This document shows, in pieces, positions 24,020 through 33,337 of a DNA stretch of 39,291 nucleotides. Numbering within the stretch: position 1 is the first letter of the stretch; the number at the start of each line of letters is the position of its first letter. Origin of the DNA: Planctomycetota bacterium (GTDB lineage: Bacteria > Planctomycetota > GCA-002687715). Under the pieces are notes generated by a model. It made no database searches. It saw nothing but the letters and a program-made list of their open reading frames with translations, and was not told the origin of the DNA. Made by a program: the position numbers and the translations under genes. Location of the stretch: the NCBI GenBank assembly GCA_002687715.1, contig NZBC01000191.1:1-39291 (forward strand). Direction: 5' to 3'.

Positions 24020-26902
24020 ATGTCGACCGTCCCCCACAGATCTTTCATCGAAGCGTTCTTGGAGCAGATCTGGCGCGACTGGGCAGAGGGCGTCCAGCGA
24101 ACCCTCCCCGAGTACATGGAGATGTTCCCCACCACTTCCGAGGATCTCGCATCCGAGCTCCTGGCCCTCCGTCGGAGTCCCGCGATTGATGCGGAGGCTC
24201 GATCGAGTGAACCTGACCGCGCGGCGAGCTCTGATCGGATCGGGCAGTACGTCTTGAAGGAAGAGATCGGCCGGGGTAGCCAAGGGGTTGTCTACCGCGC
24301 GATGGACACGCGCATCGGCCGCGACGTCGCGCTGAAGGTACTGCGCGACGTCGGCCCTCGCGCGGAGGCGACTCTTCAGCGGTTCAAGCGCGAAGCGCGA
24401 GCCGCGTCGAAGGCCGATCATCCCGGTGTTTGCCCGGTCTACGACGCTGACGTGGAGGGTGGGGTCCCGTACATCGCCATGCGCTACGTCGAGGGTGAGA
24501 CGCTCGCGAGGCACATCGCAACCACGGCAGAAGAGGTGGCCGACCCGAGCACGGTTCACCTGACGAAACTCGAGCTCGAAAGCACCACCACCGCGGAATC
24601 GGGGCCGTTGCCAGCCCCGACCAGCCCGCCGCGCCGCTCGGAGGTCATGAGCGCCGTGCTTCTCCTGGAGAAGACGGCCCGGGCCCTCCACGCAGTCCAC
24701 GAGACTGGGGTGATCCACCGCGACGTGAAACCCGGCAACGTGATGATCACGCCGGGAGGTGAAGCGGTGGTGATGGACTTCGGGCTGGCGCATGAGGAAG
24801 AGTCGGATCTGCCGACGCTCACCCGCACCGGAGACTTCTTCGGAACGCCTGCGTACATGTCGCCCGAACAGCTCACCCGACAGGGAATCCGGCTCGACCG
24901 ACGCACCGACGTCTGGTCGCTCGGCGTGATGCTGTACGAATGCCTGACATCAGTGCGCCCGTTCGACGCGCTCTCGCGGGAGCGTCTCTTCCAGCAGATT
25001 CTAGCCAAGGACCCGACCGACGTGCGCCGGCTCAACCCCGCGATTCCGGTGGACCTCGCAACCGTGGTCGCAACGGCGCTGGAGAAGGACCGTGACCGCC
25101 GATACCAGACCGCAGGAGAACTCGCGGACGAGTTGAAGCGCGTGCGCCTGTTCGAGCCGATTCAGGCGCGGCCGATCGGACGGGTGCTGCGCATGAAGCG
25201 GTGGGCGCAGCGGAACCCGCCCGCCGCCCTGGCGGTAGGGGCGGTATGCGTTGGCCTGCTCGTCGCGGTTGTGCTGCTGAGGCAGGCCATCGTGGCGGAA
25301 GGCAAGACCACCGAGGCCCTGGATCGGGCCGACCGGAACCTCTCTGCCTACGAGCGGGTGTCGGACGAGTTCCGCCTCCAACGGCTCGTCGAGGTGGCGC
25401 GGGACGAGCTGTGGCCCGCAGTGCCCGACAAGGTGGAGCCCATGCAAGCCTGGCTAGTGCGTGCCCGCCGCATTGCTGAGTTGCTTCCGGCCCTCCGCAC
25501 CGACCTTGATGGATTGCGTACCGGTGCTCTTCCTTGGTCCGAGGCAACCCAGGCGAAGGACCGGGCATCTCACGAGGTTGAGCTGGCAGCCCTCGCTGCT
25601 CTCGATGCCGAGGAACGCCGCATCGCCAAGCAGCTCGAAGGACTGAAAGCGTCATCGTCGCCCCGGGCGGAGAAGTGGGCGGAGAAGTGGGAAGACCGGC
25701 TGATCAGAATCGCGGTCGAGCGAAAGAAGCTCGTGAACGCGCTGAAGGTCCGGCTGACCTATGAGTTCAATGACACGCGCGATCGTTGGCGTCATGATCG
25801 GCTGGCGGCGTTCGTTGGCGCATTGAAGGCGCTCACTTCCGACAGCAGGTACGGCGAGACCATCGTCGCGGTCGAGGCGCGCCTCAACTCCGCCAAGACC
25901 ATCCAGAAGCGCAGTCTCGATGACCACTCGACAACGTGGAAGGAGGCAATCCGATCGATCGCCACGACCCGCGAGTACGTCGGGTTGACACTCAAGCCGC
26001 AACTCGGGCTGGTTCCCTTGGGTCCTGACCGCGAGTCCGGCCTGTGGGAGTTCGCGCATCTGGAGACGGGGAGCGTTCCGGAACGGGATCCCGACACCGG
26101 GAAGCTGGAGCGGACGGAGGAGACGGGGCTGGTGTTCGTGCTGATCCCAGCGGGGACGTTCACCATGGGCGCGCAGAAGATCGACCCAAACGGCCCGAAC
26201 CACGATCCGGACGCCGCGGGCGACGAGGGACCCCCGCGTGATGTCACCCTGGGAGCCTACTTCCTCTCGAAGTACGAGATGACGCAGGGTCAGTGGATGC
26301 GGGCGACTGGAAACAATCCGAGTGGGTACGGAGCAGGTCGCGAGTTGCCCGGCCAACCCACCATCACGCTGCTGCACCCCGTGGAGCAGGTCGACTGGAA
26401 CGTCTGCGCCAGGATCCTTGGTCACCTCTCCCTCAGCCTGCCCACCGAGGCCCAGTGGGAAAACGGCTGTCGTGCAGGAACGACGACGCCGTGGTGGACC
26501 GGCCAGGCTCGGGATCCCCTGAACGGAGCCGTGAATCTGGCCGATCAGGCCCTGGCCCGGTTGACCAACCGATTCGAGAAGGCCACTGAGGACTGGGTGG
26601 AACTGGACGACGGGTTTGCCCTTCACGCACCGGTGGGAAGCTATCGCGCGAACGCCTACGGCCTGCATGACGTGCACGGCAACGTATGGGAATGGTGCCA
26701 AGATTCGAACGAGCGCTACGACCTCGTCGATCCGCGGCCTGGCGATGGGCTACGAGGAGACAGCACCGTGGGAACGCGGATTACCCGGGGTGGCTGCTAC
26801 ACCACTGCCGCGAGCTTTACACGCTCCTCGTACCGTTTCACCGCCTACCCCGGCTTCCTCAACAACGCGCAGGGGTTGCGCCCCGCGCGGAAGGTCGAGT
26901 GA
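24020..26902 (+). CDS. Transmembrane Ser/Thr protein kinase with extracytoplasmic SUMF1/FGE-fold domain
   Basis: A 960-residue receptor-type kinase. After a 75-residue leader, the kinase domain spans about 77-375: P-loop IGRGSQG (83-89), VALK Lys106, catalytic loop HRDVKPGN (233-240), DFG (253-255), GTPAYMSPEQL (275-285) and TDVWSLG, so it should be active. Residues 168-209 are a low-complexity insert between N- and C-lobe elements. A membrane helix lies at 401-420. Then comes a helical, coiled-coil-like spacer (about 425-690) and a SUMF1 domain from about 702 (VFVLIPAGTFTMGAQ, LSKYEMTQGQW, LPTEAQWENGCRAG, VHGNVWEWCQDS, RGGCYTTAASF). The two copper-binding cysteines of true formylglycine-generating enzymes are not in their places, so the domain probably senses or binds rather than matures sulfatases. 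The start at 24020 is chosen because the leader before it is the antisense of the neighbour. Confidence 0.92.
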   Translation: MSTVPHRSFIEAFLEQIWRDWAEGVQRTLPEYMEMFPTTSEDLASELLALRRSPAIDAEARSSEPDRAASSDRIGQYVLKEEIGRGSQGVVYRAMDTRIGRDVALKVLRDVGPRAEATLQRFKREARAASKADHPGVCPVYDADVEGGVPYIAMRYVEGETLARHIATTAEEVADPSTVHLTKLELESTTTAESGPLPAPTSPPRRSEVMSAVLLLEKTARALHAVHETGVIHRDVKPGNVMITPGGEAVVMDFGLAHEEESDLPTLTRTGDFFGTPAYMSPEQLTRQGIRLDRRTDVWSLGVMLYECLTSVRPFDALSRERLFQQILAKDPTDVRRLNPAIPVDLATVVATALEKDRDRRYQTAGELADELKRVRLFEPIQARPIGRVLRMKRWAQRNPPAALAVGAVCVGLLVAVVLLRQAIVAEGKTTEALDRADRNLSAYERVSDEFRLQRLVEVARDELWPAVPDKVEPMQAWLVRARRIAELLPALRTDLDGLRTGALPWSEATQAKDRASHEVELAALAALDAEERRIAKQLEGLKASSSPRAEKWAEKWEDRLIRIAVERKKLVNALKVRLTYEFNDTRDRWRHDRLAAFVGALKALTSDSRYGETIVAVEARLNSAKTIQKRSLDDHSTTWKEAIRSIATTREYVGLTLKPQLGLVPLGPDRESGLWEFAHLETGSVPERDPDTGKLERTEETGLVFVLIPAGTFTMGAQKIDPNGPNHDPDAAGDEGPPRDVTLGAYFLSKYEMTQGQWMRATGNNPSGYGAGRELPGQPTITLLHPVEQVDWNVCARILGHLSLSLPTEAQWENGCRAGTTTPWWTGQARDPLNGAVNLADQALARLTNRFEKATEDWVELDDGFALHAPVGSYRANAYGLHDVHGNVWEWCQDSNERYDLVDPRPGDGLRGDSTVGTRITRGGCYTTAASFTRSSYRFTAYPGFLNNAQGLRPARKVE

Positions 26903-27039
26903 CCCTCGCACTGCGACGGCGGCGAGGACTCGTACCAGAAACGACCGGACGCCGTGATTGGCAGCTCCGATCTGCGTTGCGGCTCGGGTGACGAGTGCGC
27001 GTCTCGAAGATCCAGAATGCGGTGAGAGACAGCGGGCAC

Positions 27040-29952
27040 TCACTTGGACTTCAACGGGTCCTCACGGATGACGAGCTTCTCGCTGCCGACCGCCTCGCCG
27101 TCGACGATCAGCGTGACCCTGTAGTCCCCGGCGGTTGCGGTGCTGCGGCCGAGGCGCGGACCGAACAGCGGCTTGCCGTTGGCGAACGTCGCGTAGTCCG
27201 CAACGAGTCGGCCACGCAGCGTGTTCAGGCTCCGCGATGACTCCGCATCGGCCAGCTGCCCGCGCAGGGCGCGGAGCTTGTCGCGCTGCTCAGGATCGAC
27301 TCGTGAGAGCAGTCGGTCGACCACGCCGATCAGGCGTTGGCGAAAGCGGGCGATCTCGGTGGGCGCCGGCGTGACGCGCAGGTCCCAGCGGAGGCGGTTG
27401 ATGCCCTTGTCAGCGCTGCGGGCGCGCGTGGTGTGCACCCTCCGGCCAAGGACGTCGGCGATCTCGACCCGGACATCGCCTGAGTCTTCGGCCAGATAGA
27501 AGTTGATCAGCGCGCCGCGCGGGGGGTTTTTGCCGCGGAACATGAAGTTCGGCTGCTTGCGGCCCAAGCGGATGCTGAGCCAGTGCGTCGCGCGGCGAAT
27601 CTCGAAGAGGTGTGCCTTCTTCTGAGCCACGGTCTTGGTCATCTGACGCAGCGGGGTGATGTCATCGAGGATCCAGATGCTCCGGCCATGGGTGCCGCAG
27701 ATCAGGTCACCCTCGCGAGGATGAATGACGAGGTCGTGCATCGCGACGGTCGGCATGCCCGTCATCAACCGGGCCCACGATCCCCCGGCATCGACCGAGG
27801 CGAACACGGCGAACTCCGTCCCGACGAACAACAATCGCGGATTGATCGGGTCTTCGCGGATGACGTACGCACTGCCGCCATCCGGGATGTTCGCGGAGAT
27901 GTCGCGCCACGTCGCGCCGAAGTTCTCGGTGACGTAGACGTAGGCCGCATTGTCGTCCCGACGGTGGTTGTCGAACGTGACGTACGCCTTGCCCGCGGTG
28001 AATCTCGACGGGGAGACCCGACTGACCCACGTGCCCTGGGGAACCCCGGGAATCGTATCGACGACGTTCTTCCAACTCACACCGGCGTTCCGCGTGACCT
28101 GCACGTTGCCGTCGTCGGTCCCGACCCACACGACCGCGGGATCGACCGGTGACTGGCCGATGGTGATGATCGTGCAGTAGTTCTCGCCACCGGTGACGTT
28201 GCGCGTGAGTCCACCCTGGTTCGACGGGTTGCGGCGCGCCTTGTCATTGGTCGTCAGGTCCGGACTGATGATGCGCCAGGTGGCGCCGCGGTCGACGGAA
28301 CGGAACAGGTAGTTCGAGCCGAAGAACACGGTGCGTGGGTTGTGCGGCGACAGAACCAGTGGGCTGCTCCAGTTGAAGCGGAACTGCGGCGGCAGCTTCG
28401 GTCGCCGCGGATTCCGGCCGAAGAACCAGTGTTCGCCCGGGGAGATCGTGTAGCGGGTCGGCGTCTCGTCGAAGTTCGGGTCGACGACGTCCTTGAAGTT
28501 GACGATGGTCTCCGGCGTCGGCGTGATGAACGCATGCTCGCGGGTCTCGGCGTTCAACCGGGCGGCGAAACCAACGTGATTGACGATGTAGATGGTGCGC
28601 CAGTCGGTCGGGTCGATCTGGGTGTGGAAACCGTCGCCCTCGCCGATCCACGAGTTGTGCATGTTCAGGATACCGCGGGGCTCCCGACTGTTGCTCGGCC
28701 CGAGCCACAGGCCGTTGTCCTGCAGCCCGCCGGCGACCCAGTACGGATCTCGCATGTCGACGCCGATCGCGTAGTACTGGCCGATCGCCATGTTGTTGAG
28801 GAAGGTGATCGTCTTGCCGCCGTCGACGGTCAGCTGCGCGCCCTGGTCGGTCGCGTTGTACCAGACCGAGCTGTCGGTGGGCGAGATCCACATGTCGTGG
28901 TCATCGCCGCCGCCAGGCCACCAGCGCTCGACGAACTTCGCGCCGCCGTCTTTCGAGACGCGGAAGTCGCGGGAGACGACATAGATCCGCTGCGGATCCT
29001 GCGGGTCGATCTCGATCTGCCCGTGATAGAAGGGCCGGATATGGTGCTCCAACAGGAAACGCCAGGTCTCGCCGCCGTCGTCCGAGCGGTAGACACCGGA
29101 CCCGGGCACGCCGTCTGGCAGCCGTTCGTCCGCCTCGACGGCCGCAACGAGGATGCTCGGATCTCTGCGATGGATCGAGATGTCGATCTGTCCGGTGGAG
29201 CCGGTCGGCAACCCTCGCGTCAACTTGCGCCAGGTCTTTCCCGCGTCGCTCGACTTGAAGATGCCACCGTTCGCGCCGCCGCTCCGCATGCTCCACGGTT
29301 TGCGGATGCGGTGGTAGAGCCCAGCGTAGAGCACGTCCGGGTTCACGCGGTCGATCTCGATGTCGGCGCCGCCGGTCTCGACGTCGTTCGGTAGGCCGTT
29401 CACCAGTTCTCGCCAGGTCTGGCCCCCGTCCTGGGTCTTGTAGATCCCGCGGCTGCCCTGGTAGCCCCACAGGTGACCGATCGCAGCGACGTAGACGATG
29501 TCGGGATCCGTCGGATGTACCGCGATCTCGGCGATCTGGTGCGTGTCGCGCAGGCCCATGTTGGTGAAGGTCCGGCCGCCATTCGTCGACTTGTAGATGC
29601 CGTCACCCCAGCCGCTGCTGTTGCGATTGGCTGCTTCGCCGGTGCCCACCCAGATGATGTTCGGATCGGGCTGAAAGAACACCGCGGCTCCGATCGACCC
29701 CGCGCCGTAGTCGTCGAAGATCGCCTTCCACGTGACGCCGGCGTTCGTCGATTTGAACACCCCGCCGGATGCGGACGCGACGAGCACGGTGCGGTAGTCG
29801 GCGTCGAGTGCGTCGATCGAGGCGATGCGGCCCATCATGTTGGCCGGACCGATGTTCCGCCAGCGCAGGTCCTTCGTCAGCGCAGCGGTGGTCTGCGCGG
29901 CGAGGGGCGCCGTCACGATCACGAGGAGGACGCGGACGAGGTTGCGGTGCAT
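27040..29952 (-). CDS. Secreted sortilin/VPS10-like BNR-repeat propeller protein with C-terminal Ig-like domain
   Basis: A 970-residue exported protein. The ATG at 29952 starts a signal peptide (RVLLVIVTAPLAAQ). BNR/Asp-box motifs occur through most of the length: FKSTNAGVTWKAI, YKSTNGGRTF, YKTQDGGQTW, FKSSDAGKTW, RSDDGGETW, TRNAGVSW. IWVGTGEAANRNSSGWGDGI and VAGGLQDNGLWLGP match the paralogue at 21608-23839. The C-terminal part (about 760-970) is an FlgD/Ig-like sandwich: RGALINFYLAED, VRVEIADVLGRRV, INRLRWDLR, and GDYRVTLIVDGEAVGSEKL. The full-length form is common in planctomycetes and acidobacteria, with unknown ligands. It converges with the kinase gene (137 bp gap). The larger frame starting at 30009 would put 19 polar residues before the signal peptide. 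Confidence 0.88.
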   Translation of the reverse strand: MHRNLVRVLLVIVTAPLAAQTTAALTKDLRWRNIGPANMMGRIASIDALDADYRTVLVASASGGVFKSTNAGVTWKAIFDDYGAGSIGAAVFFQPDPNIIWVGTGEAANRNSSGWGDGIYKSTNGGRTFTNMGLRDTHQIAEIAVHPTDPDIVYVAAIGHLWGYQGSRGIYKTQDGGQTWRELVNGLPNDVETGGADIEIDRVNPDVLYAGLYHRIRKPWSMRSGGANGGIFKSSDAGKTWRKLTRGLPTGSTGQIDISIHRRDPSILVAAVEADERLPDGVPGSGVYRSDDGGETWRFLLEHHIRPFYHGQIEIDPQDPQRIYVVSRDFRVSKDGGAKFVERWWPGGGDDHDMWISPTDSSVWYNATDQGAQLTVDGGKTITFLNNMAIGQYYAIGVDMRDPYWVAGGLQDNGLWLGPSNSREPRGILNMHNSWIGEGDGFHTQIDPTDWRTIYIVNHVGFAARLNAETREHAFITPTPETIVNFKDVVDPNFDETPTRYTISPGEHWFFGRNPRRPKLPPQFRFNWSSPLVLSPHNPRTVFFGSNYLFRSVDRGATWRIISPDLTTNDKARRNPSNQGGLTRNVTGGENYCTIITIGQSPVDPAVVWVGTDDGNVQVTRNAGVSWKNVVDTIPGVPQGTWVSRVSPSRFTAGKAYVTFDNHRRDDNAAYVYVTENFGATWRDISANIPDGGSAYVIREDPINPRLLFVGTEFAVFASVDAGGSWARLMTGMPTVAMHDLVIHPREGDLICGTHGRSIWILDDITPLRQMTKTVAQKKAHLFEIRRATHWLSIRLGRKQPNFMFRGKNPPRGALINFYLAEDSGDVRVEIADVLGRRVHTTRARSADKGINRLRWDLRVTPAPTEIARFRQRLIGVVDRLLSRVDPEQRDKLRALRGQLADAESSRSLNTLRGRLVADYATFANGKPLFGPRLGRSTATAGDYRVTLIVDGEAVGSEKLVIREDPLKSK

Positions 29953-30019
29953 GACCGGATCGTATGGCAAGGACCCGCACCATCCGACCAAATTGCTCCT
30001 CGCCCGCACTCGCGGCCGG

Positions 30020-31675
30020 TCAAGGAACGAGCGTCACCGCGGCGGGATGGCTTGCGTGGACGGGGATCCCCGTCTGCGCGTCGGTGACCAGGCAAGCGTG
30101 GTGGGCGACGAGACCGGCGAGCGCAGGCGGCAGGCCCGCTGGGAGATCCAGCGTCACCGTCGCTGCGCCGGCGGCGTCGAGGTAGCCCCGCGACGCCTGG
30201 AGCAGCTGCGTGTTCGGCAGCAGAGCGGTGTAGAAGAACCAGCCGAAGGCCGCGTCGACATTGAGGGGCAGGATGACCAAGGGAAGGTGGATGCCGGGCC
30301 ACGTCCCCCCCGTCGTGCCGAGGAGGTGGTAGACATTCCCGGCCGCAGCGGCCGGCGCCGCGACGTGGAGGATCTGCGAACCACCGGCAGCGAGGGACAC
30401 CGACGTCACATCCGTACCGAGGAGGCAGTCGGTGGCGGCGAAGACAAAGGCCGTTCCGGCGTCCGTTCCGAAGTCGTCGTCCCGCGGCGCGCCGACGACG
30501 ACCGTCCCGGCGTCGAGCGCGATGGAGAACCCGAATCGGTCGCCCGGAGCCGCCCCACCGGCGGCCAGGGTAGCCCGCTCCGTCCAGGTCCCGGCCACGT
30601 GCTGGTACAAGGACGCGGTCCCCGGCGGGACGGCGGACGGCACGCACGTCCCCAGCCCGGGCGCGCCCGTGACCAACCAGTCGCCTTGGAGGCCGATCTT
30701 CTTGCCGAAGCCCTGGCACGTCCCGCCGGCAGCAGGGACGAGCACCTGCTCCTGGACCCAGCCGGTCGCCGCGAGACCGAACACGTAGACGGCGCCCGCG
30801 TCAGCACCGTTCCCGTCGCGGTACGGCGCCCCGATCGCGACCGTGGCACCATCCAGCGCGACGCCGTGGCCGAAGCGGTCGTCGGGAGTGGCATCGCTGG
30901 CAACGAGCTCGGTCGTCTGCGTCCATGCTCCGCCGTTCCGCTCGAACACATAGGCCGCCCCGGTCCAGGTGCCGGCACCATCGTCGTGCCGTGGGGCGCC
31001 GACCACGAGCCGGTCACCCTGGAGCGCGATCGTGCCGCCGAACCGGTCGCCCGCGGCCCCGTCGCCGGCCAGCAGCTTCGCCTGCTGGGCCCAGCCAGCG
31101 GAGTTGCGCGAAAACACGTAGACCGCGCCGGTGTCGACGCCCGCTGCATCCGCGCCGATCGCACCCACCGCGATCGTGTCGCCGTCGATCGCGACGCTCC
31201 CGAAGAGCGCCCAGGGACTCGGGTCTACCGCCACGAGCTTCGCCTCGAGATCCCACGTCCCGCCCGTGCGGCAGTACACGTACACGGCGCCGGCAGCGGG
31301 GACGCCCGCGACGCCGTGCTGCTGGGCGCCGACGGCCGCCCGGTCGCCGTCAACGGCCACCCGCGCGCCAAACCGGTCGCCGGGCATGCCATCGTTGGGC
31401 GCGAGAGAAGCCTCCTCCGTCCACATGCCGGCAGTGCGCCGGAACACCAGCGCCGTTCCCGGGGTCGCGGTCGGCGACGACGGGTCTTCGGGATGTGGAG
31501 CACCGATGATGAGGACGTCGCCGTCGACGGCCACGTTGGACCCGGCCTGGTCGAACGCGGCGGCGCTGGCCGGTGCGACCGCGGTCTGCTCCCGCACGAC
31601 CGGGAGTTGGGCGGACAGAGGGATCACGAGGACACTCGCGAGGAGCACGATACGGACGATGATGACCAGCGACAT
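30020..31675 (-). CDS. Secreted FG-GAP repeat (integrin-like propeller) protein
   Basis: A 551-residue exported protein with a CAGGAG ribosome site and signal peptide (VRIVLLASVLVIPLSAQ). Seven FG-GAP-type repeats follow, each with a GDRFG start, a VAxDGDxxxVGAP core and a GAVYVF strand: SNVAVDGDVLIIGAP, ARVAVDGDRAAVGA, GSVAIDGDTIAVGA, GTIALQGDRLVVGAP, HGVALDGATVAIGAP, KKIGLQGDWLVTGAP, FSIALDAGTVVVGAP. This forms a seven-bladed propeller of the integrin alpha type, used in adhesion or ligand binding. The C-terminal module (about 405-551) carries FPLVILPLNVD-like strands (IHLPLVILPLNVDAAFGWFF) and ends ASHPAAVTLVP. It is transcribed alone, divergent from the serine hydrolase gene. Confidence 0.9.
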   Translation of the reverse strand: MSLVIIVRIVLLASVLVIPLSAQLPVVREQTAVAPASAAAFDQAGSNVAVDGDVLIIGAPHPEDPSSPTATPGTALVFRRTAGMWTEEASLAPNDGMPGDRFGARVAVDGDRAAVGAQQHGVAGVPAAGAVYVYCRTGGTWDLEAKLVAVDPSPWALFGSVAIDGDTIAVGAIGADAAGVDTGAVYVFSRNSAGWAQQAKLLAGDGAAGDRFGGTIALQGDRLVVGAPRHDDGAGTWTGAAYVFERNGGAWTQTTELVASDATPDDRFGHGVALDGATVAIGAPYRDGNGADAGAVYVFGLAATGWVQEQVLVPAAGGTCQGFGKKIGLQGDWLVTGAPGLGTCVPSAVPPGTASLYQHVAGTWTERATLAAGGAAPGDRFGFSIALDAGTVVVGAPRDDDFGTDAGTAFVFAATDCLLGTDVTSVSLAAGGSQILHVAAPAAAAGNVYHLLGTTGGTWPGIHLPLVILPLNVDAAFGWFFYTALLPNTQLLQASRGYLDAAGAATVTLDLPAGLPPALAGLVAHHACLVTDAQTGIPVHASHPAAVTLVP

Positions 31676-31910
31676 GTGGACTTCTCCTGAGGCTGGCTGA
31701 GGAAGAGAGGGGGCTCAGTACCAAACCCGCCACGAGCCGGAGAGAAACACCGGTTTCCCACCCTTTTTCGCCGGAGGGCCCCGCGACCACCTCATCGCTC
31801 ACGTCCTGGAGATGTTCTTGCTCAGCGATGCAGGGTAGCGTGAGCCCATGCTTACTTTTCGAGCAGATGCGGAACGTGTCGGAATCGGCGTCATGCAGAG
31901 GCCCGCGACA

Positions 31911-33020
31911 ATGAAGGTGTTCTCGTTGGTCGTTCTCGTGACCGGGCTCACGCTCTTCTGCACCGGCTGCCGCGCGGGGTCGGACGCTGGGGCGCAGGAG
32001 CGCAGCCGTCGGTCGTTCTACGAGTCGAACCCGGTTCTCACGGATCGCGCAGTCGTCGCGTGGTCGACGGCGTCACCCTCCAAGGTCGGGCTCGATCCAA
32101 AGAAGCTCGAGGCGGGCGCGAAGCAGCTGGCGGCTCACCCACGCGCGCGCGCCTTCCTCGTCGTTCGGTCCGGCAGCCTCGCATGGGAGCGGTACTTCCA
32201 TGGAGCCGGGCCGCACGAGAGCCGCAACGTCCACTCCGCCTCGAAGAGCCTACTCGGAGCGCTGGTGGGGATCGCGATCAAGGAGGACGAGCTGACGGGC
32301 GTGGATCACCTCGTGGCGAAACCGTTCGGGGATCTCCTTCCCACGGCCCCGGACCGACGACGAACGCTGACGGTCGAGCATCTCCTCACGATGACCACCG
32401 GGCTGTCGTGGAGAGAGGACGTCACCGAGTACCGGATCGAACGTCGGTCGAACTGGGTACGCGCCATTCTCCATCTGCGATCGGTCCATCCACCCGGCAG
32501 GAAGTTCCACTACTCGACCGGCGCGACGCACGTGCTGTCCGCCGTCCTGACCAGGTCCACGGGCGAGGCGACGCATGTCTACGCGAGAAAGCGACTGCTG
32601 GAGCCGCTCGGCGTCACTGTCGATCGTTGGGGCTGTCACGACCCCCAGGGGTACGACTCCGGCGGCTGCAACGTCTACCTCACACCCCGGGAGCTCGCCC
32701 GCTTCGGGCAGCTGTTCGCACAAGGGGGCAAGTGGGAAGGCCGGCAGCTCGTCCCCGCGAAGTGGATCGAGGAATCGTGGCGTGCCCGCCAGAAGGTCGA
32801 CCGTCGTCGTAGCTACGGCTACCTGTGGTGGCTCTTTCGAGAGGGCGGCCATCAGGTCGCGCTGGCGTGGGGCTACGGCGGTCAGTTCGTGTTCGTGATC
32901 CCCGACCTCGACCTCGTCGCGGTGGTCACGACCGATACCAAAGGCGGGTTCTCGGGGCCGAAGCTGGACCCGATCGCGTTCGCGCGCGACTTCCTCGTGA
33001 AGGCGGTCGTAGCGAAGTGA
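31911..33020 (+). CDS. Beta-lactamase/class C serine hydrolase family protein, lipoprotein
   Basis: A 369-residue serine hydrolase of the penicillin-binding fold (beta-lactamase class C, EstB or D-aminopeptidase type). Motifs: SxxK in NVHSASKS (Ser109, Lys112), YxN-equivalent YST in KFHYSTGATHVL (about residue 199-202), and the third-motif loop WGYGGQF replacing KTG. It predicts hydrolysis of amide or ester bonds near peptidoglycan or other small substrates rather than beta-lactam resistance. The ATG at 31911 is chosen because it opens a lipoprotein-type signal (VFSLVVLVTGLTLFCTGC, Cys20), with AGAGG upstream; in-frame ATGs at 31848 and 31893 would add polar residues. The lipobox is slightly degenerate. 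There is no operon partner. Confidence 0.85.
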   Translation: MKVFSLVVLVTGLTLFCTGCRAGSDAGAQERSRRSFYESNPVLTDRAVVAWSTASPSKVGLDPKKLEAGAKQLAAHPRARAFLVVRSGSLAWERYFHGAGPHESRNVHSASKSLLGALVGIAIKEDELTGVDHLVAKPFGDLLPTAPDRRRTLTVEHLLTMTTGLSWREDVTEYRIERRSNWVRAILHLRSVHPPGRKFHYSTGATHVLSAVLTRSTGEATHVYARKRLLEPLGVTVDRWGCHDPQGYDSGGCNVYLTPRELARFGQLFAQGGKWEGRQLVPAKWIEESWRARQKVDRRRSYGYLWWLFREGGHQVALAWGYGGQFVFVIPDLDLVAVVTTDTKGGFSGPKLDPIAFARDFLVKAVVAK

Positions 33021-33084
33021 CGCGCTTGTCCATCGGAGTCAAGTGAGTCGCACGCAGCAGCGAAGACCAGTCCGGCTGACGACG

Positions 33085-33257
33085 TCGATCCGCGGCGGGG
33101 AGATGGGTTACGAGGAGAGAGCACAGTCGGGACCCGGATAGCCCGGGGTGGCTGCTACACTGCCGCCGCGAGCCTCGCGCGGTTCGCGTACCGTTTCACC
33201 GCCTACCCCAGCCTCCTCAATAGCGCGCAAGGGCTGCGCCCCGCCCGGAGAGTCGAA
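33085..33257 (+). pseudogene. SUMF1/FGE-domain C-terminal remnant, duplicate of the kinase 3' end
   Basis: This 173-bp stretch is nearly the same as 26728-26902, the end of the kinase-SUMF1 gene. Translated it gives DPRRGDGLRGESTVGTR, RGGCYTAAASLARFAYRF, TAYPSLLNSAQGLRPARRVE, against TAYPGFLNNAQGLRPARKVE in the intact copy. DNA similarity continues a little past the intact gene's stop, but here the stop codon has changed (GAGTGA to GAAGGA). No kinase or earlier SUMF1 sequence precedes it. It is the last piece of a deleted paralogue, or a partial duplication. Confidence 0.85.
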
Positions 33258-33337
33258 GGACCCCCGCACTACGGCGGCCAGCTCGACGTGAACCGAGAAG
33301 GCGACATCGTGGGTCGCATGACAGCCGGAGGTGAGCC

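Noticed and set aside
24020..26902. SUMF1 domain as the maturation enzyme of the two sulfatases
   Set aside because: The copper-binding cysteines are missing and the domain is fused outside the membrane to a kinase.
29825..31690. Long plus-strand open frame of 621 codons
   Set aside because: Antisense of the FG-GAP protein with its regular repeats. The product is Arg/Asp/Gly-rich with no fold.
31911..33020. Beta-lactam resistance gene
   Set aside because: The third motif is a GYGGQ loop instead of KTG and the general pattern fits the broad serine-hydrolase family. Nothing supports resistance.
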